Assembly: GCA_017477035.1 (NCBI GenBank)
Contig: JAFUXW010000262.1
Span: 1 to 19,347, forward strand
DNA from: Alphaproteobacteria bacterium
GTDB taxonomy: Bacteria; Pseudomonadota; Alphaproteobacteria; RF32; CAG-239
DNA length: 19,347 bases
Direction of reading: 5' to 3'
This document shows positions 13,164 through 19,347 of the stretch, one piece after another (within the stretch, counting starts at the first letter, position 1; the number at the start of each line of letters is the position of its first letter). The notes under the pieces were generated by a model. It was given only the letters and a program-made list of their open reading frames with translations. It did no database searches and was not told the origin of the DNA. The translations under genes and the position numbers were made by a program.

Positions 13164-13529
13164 TTATTCGGCAGAAGCTTCCAAAGCAGCTTTTGCAGCT
13201 TCTTCTTTAGCTTTCATTCTTTCCAAAGCTTTAGCTTTAGGAGCAGACTTTTTCGGCTGTTCACGAGTTGCCGGAGCGGCACACAAACCTAAATTAGAAA
13301 ACAACTTCTGTAATCTTTCGGTTGGTTGAGCACCTTTAGACAACCAAGATTTAACCTTTTCCTGATCCAAAACCAGTCTTTGTTCATTATCTTGAGGCAA
13401 TAATGGATTATATGCACCCAATTTTTCAATATATCTACCATCACGAGGAGATCTTGAATCGGCCGCAACAATATGATAATACGGACGTTTTTTTGAACCA
13501 CCGCGAGACAATCTGATACGTACTGACAT
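13164..13529 (-). CDS. rpsP: 30S ribosomal protein S16
   Basis: This 121-residue small-subunit protein starts MSVRIRLSRGGSKKRPYYHI, the S16 signature. SRSPRDGRYIEKLGAYNPL (about 25-43) is the second conserved block, and WLSKGAQPTERLQKLF follows. It is longer than the E. coli protein (82) because of an Ala/Lys/Glu-rich C-terminal tail from about residue 85, a common feature in Alphaproteobacteria. AAAGGAA precedes the ATG. It sits 22 bases behind ffh. Confidence 0.97.
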   Translation of the reverse strand: MSVRIRLSRGGSKKRPYYHIVAADSRSPRDGRYIEKLGAYNPLLPQDNEQRLVLDQEKVKSWLSKGAQPTERLQKLFSNLGLCAAPATREQPKKSAPKAKALERMKAKEEAAKAALEASAE

Positions 13530-13551
13530 TTTTTACATTCCTTTCAATAAA

Positions 13552-14931
13552 TTAAAACGGAAAACGCTTATTAAGCCCGCCCGAAATTTTTCCGAACGGA
13601 TTTCCTTTAAACATTTTAGACATTGCCGATATAGAACCGAACCTGCCCATTTTTTTCATCATTGTTGACATCTGCTCAAATGACTTAAGCAAAACGTTAA
13701 CATCGTGAACTTCAACTCCGGCGCCTTGTGCGATTCTTCTCTTGCGAGATGCTTTTATAATATCAGGATTAGTTCTTTCTTTTTTGGTCATTGAAAGAAT
13801 TATTGCTTCCTGTTTTTTCATCAGATTGTCGCACACGCCGGACTCTTCAATCTGAGATTTAAGCTTAGACATCCCCGGAAGCATTCCCAAAATACTTCCC
13901 ATACTGCCTATTTTCTGCATTTGACGCATTTGATTTAACATATCATTCAAATCAAATGAGCCTTTCATCATTTTACTTGCCATTTTTTCGGCTTCTTCAT
14001 GGTCTACATTTTCGATTGCCTTTTCCACCAAAGAAACCACATCGCCTTGCCCTAAAATACGACCGGCGATTCTATCGGCATGAAATTCTTCTATATCATC
14101 AAGTTTTTCACCGATTCCCAAAAATTTGATTGCAGCTCCGGACACCATTTTCATGGAGAGCGCGGCTCCTGCTCTTGATGTTCCGTCCAATCGGGTAAGC
14201 ACCAAACCGGTTATACCGATTTTATCATTAAACTCACGAGCAACATTGCAGGATTCCTGACCGATTAACGCATCTGCCACCAACAATGTCTCCGTTGGTT
14301 TTGCCAGTTTCTTAACTTCTGCCACTTCATCCATCAGAACCGCATCTATCTGCAAGCGACCGGCGGTATCCAAAATAAGCAAATCATAAACGCCTGTTTT
14401 AGCCTCAGATAACGCTCTTTTAGTTATTTCCAGAGGTTTTTGCCCTTTAATAATCGGCAACACATCGACTTCAATTTGTTTACCAAGTTGCGCTAACTGC
14501 TCTTGCGCCGCCGGACGATAAACATCGAGCGAGGCCAATAAAACGCGTTTGTTTTTCTTGAGCTTCTTTGCGATTTTGGCTGCCGTTGTAGTTTTACCAG
14601 AACCCTGCAAACCAACCAACATCATACAAACCGGAGCCGGAGCGTTGAAATTAAGTTTTGTATCGTCATCACCCAAAAGTTTAACCAATTCATCATGAAC
14701 AATTTTAATAACCATTTGTCCGGGCTGAACTGATTTTACAACTTTTTCGCCCAATGCTTCAACTTTAACTTTAGCAATAAAATCTTTAACCACCGATAAC
14801 GAAACATCAGCTTCCAGCAACGCTATACGGATTTCACGCATTGCGTCGTCAATATCCTTTTCCGACAATACTCCCCTTGAGGTTATCTTGGAAAAAGCCT
14901 TGCTTAATTTATCGGTCAAACTTTCAAACAT
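13552..14931 (-). CDS. ffh: Signal recognition particle protein Ffh (SRP54)
   Basis: This GTPase binds 4.5S RNA and the signal sequences of nascent membrane proteins, then hands them to FtsY at the inner membrane. At 459 residues it matches the family. The N domain (1-95) has the ALLEADV motif. The G domain has GLQGSGKTTT (G1, 107-116), DVYRPAAQEQL, DTAGR (G3, 188-192) and TRLDG (G4, 246-250). The Met-rich M domain (from about 325) has LNQMRQMQKIGSMGSILGMLPG and the RNA-binding RKRRIAQGAGV. GAGGAAA lies 11 bases before the ATG. It is the first gene of the ffh-rpsP-rimM-trmD-rplS cluster. A strong promoter and a leader of about 120 bases with hairpins lie upstream. Confidence 0.97.
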   Translation of the reverse strand: MFESLTDKLSKAFSKITSRGVLSEKDIDDAMREIRIALLEADVSLSVVKDFIAKVKVEALGEKVVKSVQPGQMVIKIVHDELVKLLGDDDTKLNFNAPAPVCMMLVGLQGSGKTTTAAKIAKKLKKNKRVLLASLDVYRPAAQEQLAQLGKQIEVDVLPIIKGQKPLEITKRALSEAKTGVYDLLILDTAGRLQIDAVLMDEVAEVKKLAKPTETLLVADALIGQESCNVAREFNDKIGITGLVLTRLDGTSRAGAALSMKMVSGAAIKFLGIGEKLDDIEEFHADRIAGRILGQGDVVSLVEKAIENVDHEEAEKMASKMMKGSFDLNDMLNQMRQMQKIGSMGSILGMLPGMSKLKSQIEESGVCDNLMKKQEAIILSMTKKERTNPDIIKASRKRRIAQGAGVEVHDVNVLLKSFEQMSTMMKKMGRFGSISAMSKMFKGNPFGKISGGLNKRFPF

Positions 14932-14968
14932 TAAAGTTTATTTCCTCAAGTTAATATAAACCAACAAT

Positions 14969-15043
14969 CGTCAGTGGGCGAAACATCGCTGACTGACGGA
15001 CTCCTCAGAGCTTAATTTTTACAATCCTTTTGGGGTAAAAATT
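14969..15043 (-). promoter_or_regulatory. Structured 5' leader of ffh (two hairpins)
   Basis: Two hairpins can form in the transcript. The first pairs AATTTTTAC (15035-15043) with GTAAAAATT (15014-15022), a perfect nine-base stem with a 12-base loop. The second pairs CGTCAGT (14992-14998) with ACTGACG (14969-14975), a perfect seven-base stem that continues across a CA/CC internal loop into GCGA/TCGC closed by TGTT. No U tract follows, so it is not an ordinary terminator. It may be a cis-regulatory RNA for SRP and ribosomal-protein expression. Confidence 0.5.
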
Positions 15044-15059
15044 CTCTAAATTCACTCGC

Positions 15060-15088
15060 TTTATATAAAAATTTTTCAAACTTGTCAA
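15060..15088 (-). promoter_or_regulatory. Promoter of the ffh operon
   Basis: On the minus strand a perfect TTGACA (15083-15088) is followed after 17 bases by TATAAA (15060-15065). The predicted start is near 15053, about 120 bases before the ffh ATG. Confidence 0.75.
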
Positions 15089-15111
15089 TATTAAATTTGT
15101 TCAACAGATTT

Positions 15112-15216
15112 ATGTATCATAATAAACTGGCGAAAGATTTTAAACAATATACATCTTTACGTATTTCGGATGATGAGAGTTTTCGCTTAGCTCAAAACTA
15201 TACTTTTTTTTTATAA
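15112..15216 (+). CDS. Possible small ORF (34 residues)
   Basis: This short frame reads MYHNKLAKDFKQYTSLRISD, continues DESFRLAQNYTFFL and then stops in a run of eight T residues. The amino-acid mix looks protein-like, but there is no Shine-Dalgarno before the ATG. The T run could also mark a truncated or frameshifted gene. Between ffh and the HdeD-like gene there is nothing else coding in about 340 bases. Confidence 0.25.
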   Translation: MYHNKLAKDFKQYTSLRISDDESFRLAQNYTFFL

Positions 15217-15275
15217 CAATCCGGCTTGTAAAATAAAAAATTGCTCATATATGGGCTCCGAAAAGGAGAATGATT

Positions 15276-15809
15276 ATGCAAGATAAAAGATGTAGTATAT
15301 GGCACTTGATTGCAGGTTTGATAATGTTATTCTTAGGAATTTTGGTATTGGCAAACCCAATGTCATCGCTGTTAGCGATTGCTTTTTATTTAGGTTTAGT
15401 TTTATTTTTACTTGGCTGCGGATACGTTACATTTTCTTTAAGTCAATACTCCGGATGGTATATGGTAGTAGGGTTATTTGATATATTCATAGGTCTGATA
15501 TTTATGACTAATCTCGGTTTAACTGTTGAGACTTTGCCGATATTTTTCTCCCTATGGATTTTGGCTTCGGGAGCCATCCAGATTTCCGGCAGTTTTGAAA
15601 TCCGTAAAATCGGTATGCCGTGGGGGTGGACATTCACCAGCGGAGTAATCGGGGTTATTCTGGCGTATTTTATTTTAACATCACAGGCTTTTGGAGATTG
15701 GGCGCTGATTTTGACTGTCGGAACTTATGTAATTGCTTATGGAGTAATCAGCATTGCCGAGTATTTCTATTTCAGACACTATTGTCAGTTAAGCGGACAC
15801 AAAGAATAA
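15276..15809 (+). CDS. HdeD-family integral membrane protein
   Basis: This 177-residue inner-membrane protein has six hydrophobic helices: WHLIAGLIMLFLGILVLANP, LLAIAFYLGLVLFLLGCGYV, WYMVVGLFDIFIGLIFM, TLPIFFSLWILASGAIQI, WGWTFTSGVIGVILAYFIL and WALILTVGTYVIAYGVISI. The three paired repeats with GxxxxxxG/NP patterns are typical of HdeD and related DUF308 proteins, named for acid resistance in E. coli. The start at 15276 was chosen because AAGGAG (15263-15268) lies seven bases upstream; the ATG at 15270 is too close. It is monocistronic with a strong terminator. The biochemical role is unknown even in better-studied members. Confidence 0.88.
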   Translation: MQDKRCSIWHLIAGLIMLFLGILVLANPMSSLLAIAFYLGLVLFLLGCGYVTFSLSQYSGWYMVVGLFDIFIGLIFMTNLGLTVETLPIFFSLWILASGAIQISGSFEIRKIGMPWGWTFTSGVIGVILAYFILTSQAFGDWALILTVGTYVIAYGVISIAEYFYFRHYCQLSGHKE

Positions 15810-15830
15810 CGACACGTAAAAATAAATATA

Positions 15831-15857
15831 AGCGAGGATTAATCCTCGCTTTTTTTT
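15831..15857 (+). terminator. Terminator of the HdeD-like gene
   Basis: AGCGAGGATTAATCCTCGCT (15831-15850) is a perfect 20-base palindrome followed by T residues. It lies 21 bases after the HdeD stop and 12 bases before the convergent porin stop, and may serve the porin on the other strand with a weaker T-rich tail. Confidence 0.9.
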
Positions 15858-15868
15858 ACTTATCAGCC

Positions 15869-17008
15869 TTAGAAAAATAAGCTTAATCTCAAAGAAATAG
15901 CGGTCCCATAATCAGATTTCTCATTCAGAGCAGGATTAATATAAAATTGCAAATCTGGCGTCAATGTTGCCCATTTTGAAATTCCCCATGCCCAATATGT
16001 TTCTATTACATGTTCCCCGTTATTTGCTAATTTACTCCCTACTGCTTTTGCGCTTATATCATTGTATGAATAAGCTATACCTATCTGGTCCAAATTGTTA
16101 CGATTTAACGGATTATTATAAACCATTCCGGCAACATAAGAATTTTTTATTGCCGACACAGCTCCGCTAACCCCATTGATACGCCCAAACAAAGCCATTT
16201 TATCACCGATATTCTGTTGAGCGTTAAATGACCAACCGTTTGTAGTTTGCGGTTGTTCTTTAACGGAAGGTTGATTATAAAGCATTATTGAATATTGCCC
16301 ATTTCCTAAATTTTTTATTTTAGGATTATATCCTATTTGCGCAAATGTCGCATAATGTTTATCATCTAAATGGTTAAATCTGATACTCGGGGCGTCAATG
16401 TTCGTTGCATCTTGAAAACCAATGGTTAAATTCCAATTTTGAGGTGTTGCTTGGATATATGCACCTAATCCGGCATCTGCATAAGTTGCACTGCCATTTT
16501 GCGATAATGAATAATTTATGAAATTAACTTGTTGGTCATTATCATAATCAGTACCATCAAAAGCATATAGACTATACTGTCCCAATCCTAACGTAAGCCA
16601 ATTATATTTTTGCGGAAATTGATAGGTATAATAAAGAGAAGCAAATTCCTGTTCATTAGAAGTTTCATCATTTATAGGAGTTACCATACCTGTCCTGTTT
16701 TGAATATCCGTGGCATTATGATTTCCGTAAAAAACACTTGAATAAGAGGCATTTAATACTCCGGTTCCGTATTGATTGTTAAAAGTTGTCCATGTTAAGC
16801 TCGGAGCAAAATATGATTGCACAGCGTTATACTTTCCGCTTGGTGATGCATGCTGTAGCATCAGCGAATAATCCAGATTATATTCAATACCATATCTATC
16901 ATTAAGCAAGTTTTTAAAATTGCTATAATTATTTTCGATAGCTCCTGCATAACTCTGAGTAGCATATATCGTTCCCAAAATCGTTCCGATAATTAAATTT
17001 TTTTTCAT
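15869..17008 (-). CDS. OprB-like carbohydrate-selective porin
   Basis: This 379-residue outer-membrane protein has a signal peptide (MKKNLIIGTILGTIYATQSYA, about 21 residues). The rest is rich in aromatic beta strands separated by polar loops, as expected for a 16-stranded barrel. The C-terminal block GEHVIETYWAWGISKWATLTPDLQFYINPALN, ending TAISLRLSLFF, is the most family-like part: OprB proteins share the E-x-Y-W-x-W-x-I-S-x-W and TPDxQ motifs and end in Phe. The substrate of OprB relatives is usually glucose or other sugars, but divergent members are common. AAAGGG precedes the start at 17008; the longer frame would begin within the upstream gcrA terminator. No sugar-metabolism partner is next to it. 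Confidence 0.82.
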   Translation of the reverse strand: MKKNLIIGTILGTIYATQSYAGAIENNYSNFKNLLNDRYGIEYNLDYSLMLQHASPSGKYNAVQSYFAPSLTWTTFNNQYGTGVLNASYSSVFYGNHNATDIQNRTGMVTPINDETSNEQEFASLYYTYQFPQKYNWLTLGLGQYSLYAFDGTDYDNDQQVNFINYSLSQNGSATYADAGLGAYIQATPQNWNLTIGFQDATNIDAPSIRFNHLDDKHYATFAQIGYNPKIKNLGNGQYSIMLYNQPSVKEQPQTTNGWSFNAQQNIGDKMALFGRINGVSGAVSAIKNSYVAGMVYNNPLNRNNLDQIGIAYSYNDISAKAVGSKLANNGEHVIETYWAWGISKWATLTPDLQFYINPALNEKSDYGTAISLRLSLFF

Positions 17009-17055
17009 AATCTTACCCTTTCGTTTGATGAAAAGGTATATATGCACTGTTTTCA

Positions 17056-17082
17056 TAAAAAAAAGGGCGTAGCACACGCCCT
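17056..17082 (-). terminator. Terminator of gcrA
   Basis: On the minus strand AGGGCGT (17076-17082) pairs perfectly with ACGCCCT (17064-17070) around a five-base loop and is followed by eight T residues. It separates gcrA from the porin gene on the same strand. Confidence 0.9.
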
Positions 17083-17102
17083 AAAAAAATTATTTATATC
17101 TA

Positions 17103-17564
17103 TTACCTTCTGTTTGCCTTCACATAAGCTATTGACGAATGTTCATCACAATAAGTTTGTCCGGCTCGAACTTTTTTACCGCAGAAACCGAAATCATCGT
17201 CACGAGGATCGCCCAAAGGCCAACGACAAGTATGGCTATCAAGATCTACAAGCCCAACTCTACCTTTACTATCTATGCTTAAATCTTCTTCAATTTTTTC
17301 CTTAACGCTGTCTTCAATCTGAGTTTCTTCAACAACCTCTGTTTCAACAAAAACTATTTCTTCCTGAACACTTTCACTATGTTTTAGCTCAACTTCTTCC
17401 TCTTTTGTTTTAATCGGAGATGGCCTAGCCTTCAAACACAAACGATGAACCTTGCCGACTATGGCATTTTTAGTAACACCTAACTTTTTAGCAATTTCAC
17501 TGGCTGTTAAACCTTTATCCCAGAGTCTGCGTAACTCTTCAACACTTTCATTCGTCCAACCCAT
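17103..17564 (-). CDS. gcrA: Cell-cycle regulator GcrA
   Basis: GcrA is an alphaproteobacterial transcription factor that binds RNA polymerase sigma70 and activates promoters methylated at GANTC by CcrM. It has 153 residues. The N-terminal DNA-binding domain MGWTNESVEELRRLWDKGLT through ASEIAKKLGVTKNAIVGKVHRL (1-42) is diagnostic, with the IAKKLGVTKNAIVGKVHRL helix-turn-helix. The linker (52-98) is unusually acidic, with many Glu. The C-terminal sigma-binding domain (105-150) has CRWPLGDP, FCGKK and YCDEHSSIAY, with Cys113, Cys128, Cys139 and His142 as a likely zinc or structural site. AGGAGG lies six bases before the ATG. It is the best taxonomic marker in the window. Confidence 0.97.
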   Translation of the reverse strand: MGWTNESVEELRRLWDKGLTASEIAKKLGVTKNAIVGKVHRLCLKARPSPIKTKEEEVELKHSESVQEEIVFVETEVVEETQIEDSVKEKIEEDLSIDSKGRVGLVDLDSHTCRWPLGDPRDDDFGFCGKKVRAGQTYCDEHSSIAYVKANRR

Positions 17565-17591
17565 ATCATCCTCCTGTGGAACTTTAGTCCG

Positions 17592-17620
17592 TTTATATAT
17601 GATTATTTAATGGCTGTCCA
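17592..17620 (-). promoter_or_regulatory. Promoter of gcrA
   Basis: On the minus strand TGGACA (17615-17620) is followed after 17 bases by TATAAA (17592-17597). No GANTC site is visible between this promoter and the neighbouring divergent gene. Confidence 0.55.
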
Positions 17621-17639
17621 GCAATAATTTAATCATTTA

Positions 17640-17668
17640 TTGATTTTTTTTTGCTATTAATGTATACC
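17640..17668 (+). promoter_or_regulatory. Promoter of the exported unknown gene at 17688
   Basis: TTGATT (17640-17645) is followed after 17 bases by TATACC (17663-17668). The leader is short and contains GGAG ahead of the ATG at 17688. It is divergent from the gcrA promoter. Confidence 0.5.
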
Positions 17669-17687
17669 TCAAGGGCAGGAGAATGCT

Positions 17688-18935
17688 ATGAAGATTTTTT
17701 TATATTTGCTGTTTTTATTATCATTCAGCTTTTCGGCACAAGCACAACTCAAAGATTATATTCACATATATGATGTTGATTTACAAGAAAAAATTCCTTA
17801 TTTATGGCGCGTTCACGAAGATTTTAAAAAGGACACCGCATTGTATGACCGTAAATATGATTATCGCTGGCGTATTCCAACCGTATTCAATTCTGATTTC
17901 AGACAGAAAATCAAAACTTTCGGTTCAGTAGAAAGACGTTTTAATAATCCTGACGAAGATGCTATTTTTCAAGATTTAAAACGTATGCCAAAAGCCTTTT
18001 ATCCGTATATAGGACCTATGCTGCACAATATGCGCGGATTATCCGGAAAAATTTTAGATTTACCGGGGATAAAAGAAACTAAAAATAAGTTTCCCGATAA
18101 AATTGCTTCACGCCTGCAGAATATTCCGAATATAGAATTTGTTTCTCCAGAGCTGTATATATATTTGAGCCCGCAATTTTGGGGAGAAGATATGAATACT
18201 TTGGAATTTCCGAAAGAACTGACAGAACAGGAAGAAACATTACCCATTATTCGCATTAATCCGGAATTTATCAGACACGTAACTTCTAAAATCAATATAA
18301 GTGATTTTTATCCCGGAGCTTCTCCTAAAGCTCCGAATCTGGGACTGCGTCACTTCGTTGCCGATAAAAACACCCCTTTGTCCGGTGCAGATGTGCAAGC
18401 ATTTTTAAACACTTTTGATGGATTGGAAAAATTCAGAAAAACCAAAGATAATGAACTCAAATTAATTATGATTGATTCTATTATAAACTATTGGGACGAA
18501 AAAAACGGAACTGACAGACAGGTTTCTTTTCTCAAAGGAGTGGTAAACCCCTGTCAAACTATTGTCAGAAAGATAAAATGGAGCAGTTTGCGCTCACAAT
18601 TTCAAGATGCCATCGGCAGTGAAGGTTTTGCGCCGGATGATTGGGCTTATACTTGCGATAAAGTTATGAAAGCATATCGTGTATTAACAATGAAACAAGC
18701 TCATATAGTCACCATTAATGCTCTACGAAAAGGTTATCCGTATACTCAACTTGATAAGCTCGATTTCACTGCAGAAGAAAGACAACGTCAGCGCTATTTT
18801 TTAGAGGCTGTTCTGCATCTTTATGACAGCACTCCGTCCGATGTTGCTACAGTTAGACCTTTTTACCGGCAAGTTACCGATAAATTATTGAAAATAGATT
18901 ATTTGTATGTCGGAACACCATTTATTATGCCGTAA
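17688..18935 (+). CDS. Exported protein of unknown function (415 residues)
   Basis: The protein is not recognised. It has a textbook signal peptide, MKIFLYLLFLLSFSFSAQA/Q, cut near residue 19. The mature protein is soluble-looking, mixed alpha/beta, with no further membrane spans. Notable stretches are KIPYLWRVHEDFKKD (about 35-49), FYPYIGPMLHNMRGLSGKILDLPG (about 104-127), SPQFWGEDMN, and a C-terminal helical part with WAYTCDKVMKAYRVLTMKQAHIV and EERQRQRYFLEAVLHLYDS. Three Cys are present in the whole chain, the mature two at CQTIV and YTCDK. GGAG precedes the ATG. Composition is host-like. It lies between gcrA (divergent) and rpoZ (same strand, about 100 bases away). No operon partner is clear. 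A periplasmic location is inferred. Confidence 0.8.
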   Translation: MKIFLYLLFLLSFSFSAQAQLKDYIHIYDVDLQEKIPYLWRVHEDFKKDTALYDRKYDYRWRIPTVFNSDFRQKIKTFGSVERRFNNPDEDAIFQDLKRMPKAFYPYIGPMLHNMRGLSGKILDLPGIKETKNKFPDKIASRLQNIPNIEFVSPELYIYLSPQFWGEDMNTLEFPKELTEQEETLPIIRINPEFIRHVTSKINISDFYPGASPKAPNLGLRHFVADKNTPLSGADVQAFLNTFDGLEKFRKTKDNELKLIMIDSIINYWDEKNGTDRQVSFLKGVVNPCQTIVRKIKWSSLRSQFQDAIGSEGFAPDDWAYTCDKVMKAYRVLTMKQAHIVTINALRKGYPYTQLDKLDFTAEERQRQRYFLEAVLHLYDSTPSDVATVRPFYRQVTDKLLKIDYLYVGTPFIMP

Positions 18936-18969
18936 CCGATTGTTTTGTATATTTAAATTAAAAAAGTTG

Positions 18970-18998
18970 TTGCAATTGTCGAAGATAATATGTATAAA
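18970..18998 (+). promoter_or_regulatory. Promoter of rpoZ
   Basis: TTGCAA (18970-18975) is followed after 17 bases by TATAAA (18993-18998). The leader is about 30 bases and contains AAGAAGGT ahead of the ATG at 19037. Confidence 0.6.
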
Positions 18999-19036
18999 CT
19001 CTACACGAGATAAATTTTACAAAGAAGGTAATAAAA

Positions 19037-19347
19037 ATGGCAAGAGTTACTGTTGAAGATTGTATTGATAAGATTCCTAACCGTTATGACTTGGTTTTGA
19101 TTTCAGCTCAGCGCGCTAAAGACATTGGTTCCGGCTCTCCTATTTTAGTTGATCGTGATAACGATAAAAATTCCGTAGTGGCGTTGCGCGAAATAGCAGA
19201 AAACAAAGTCAGCATTGAAGATTTACAAAAATCTTTGGTTATGGGGTTGCAGAAATACGTTGAAGTTGAAGAACCTGAAGATGAAGAGGTTGAGATTCTT
19301 TCAGCTGAAAAAGAATTGGCTGATTTGGATGAACAATTTTCAAGTGA
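19037..19347 (+). CDS. rpoZ: RNA polymerase omega subunit, cut by the window end
   Basis: The frame starts MARVTVEDCIDKIPNRYDLV, the omega signature, followed by LISAQRAKDIGSG, then DNDKNSVVALREIA (about residues 43-56), which wraps the beta-prime C-terminus and helps assemble RNA polymerase. The visible 103 residues already exceed the E. coli length (91), and the end is acidic (EVEEPEDEEVEIL), as in alphaproteobacterial omega proteins of about 120-135 residues. No stop is seen before 19347. AAGGT lies a few bases before the ATG. In many genomes spoT or rsh follows, but that lies outside the window. Confidence 0.95.
   Translation, partial: MARVTVEDCIDKIPNRYDLVLISAQRAKDIGSGSPILVDRDNDKNSVVALREIAENKVSIEDLQKSLVMGLQKYVEVEEPEDEEVEILSAEKELADLDEQFSS

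Noticed and set aside
14990..15012. CUGAGGA in the ffh leader, like a hammerhead ribozyme core
   Set aside because: The required GAAA and the third stem with a cleavage site are not present on the same strand in the right order.
1..19347. CRISPR array, IS element or toxin-antitoxin pair
   Set aside because: No regularly spaced direct repeats, no transposase and no recognisable toxin-antitoxin family were seen on either strand.

Overview
The window looks like chromosomal DNA from an AT-rich alphaproteobacterium. The strongest marker is a complete gcrA (17103-17564, minus), a cell-cycle regulator essentially confined to Alphaproteobacteria. An RpoH-type sigma factor with a near-canonical RpoH box, an S16 with an Ala/Lys-rich tail, and two outer-membrane barrel proteins point the same way and to a Gram-negative envelope. 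Host genes mostly have recognisable Shine-Dalgarno sequences, strong TTGACA-type promoters and U-tract hairpin terminators. I cannot name the species; an AT-rich gut or host-associated lineage is an inference.

Layout. 1-235: the end of a reading frame resembling a phage tail-fibre protein runs into tRNA-Gln(CUG). 347-1094: a small helical protein of unknown function, then a cold-shock protein with its own promoter and terminator. 1095-1340: a GC-richer non-coding island with several inverted repeats, ahead of tRNA-Ser(GGA). 1546-2001: a glycine-zipper lipoprotein, divergent from 2135-5969, a probable operon of asnS, an exported unknown protein, rpoH and prmC. 6023-7183: an orphan DegT-family aminotransferase. 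7328-7975: a small outer-membrane barrel. 8191-9275: a CorA-family transporter directly behind tRNA-Leu(GAG). 9456-10279: a two-gene insert (lipoprotein plus a 47-residue basic protein) with Bacteroidetes-like codon use and no Shine-Dalgarno, bounded by a host-type promoter and a terminator. 10402-11384: an alpha/beta hydrolase and a second small helical protein. 11446-14931 (minus): the housekeeping block ffh-rpsP-rimM-trmD-rplS with a structured leader upstream of ffh. 15276-15809: an HdeD-like membrane protein. 15869-17008: an OprB-like porin. 17103-17564: gcrA. 17688-18935: an exported protein of unknown function. 19037-19347: the start of rpoZ, cut by the window end.

How the genes work together. 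Most of the window is translation and protein-targeting machinery: tRNAs, AsnRS, release-factor methylation, ribosomal proteins and their maturation factors, and SRP. It also carries transcription control (RpoH, omega, GcrA) and envelope proteins. The accessory signals are the phage-like frame at tRNA-Gln, the Bacteroidetes-like two-gene insert beside tRNA-Leu, and two small proteins (347-712 and 11172-11384) that look distantly related to each other. No CRISPR array, IS element, toxin-antitoxin pair or complete defence system is visible. The best candidates for something undescribed are the insert, the small-protein pair, the ffh leader and the exported protein inside the rpoH operon.
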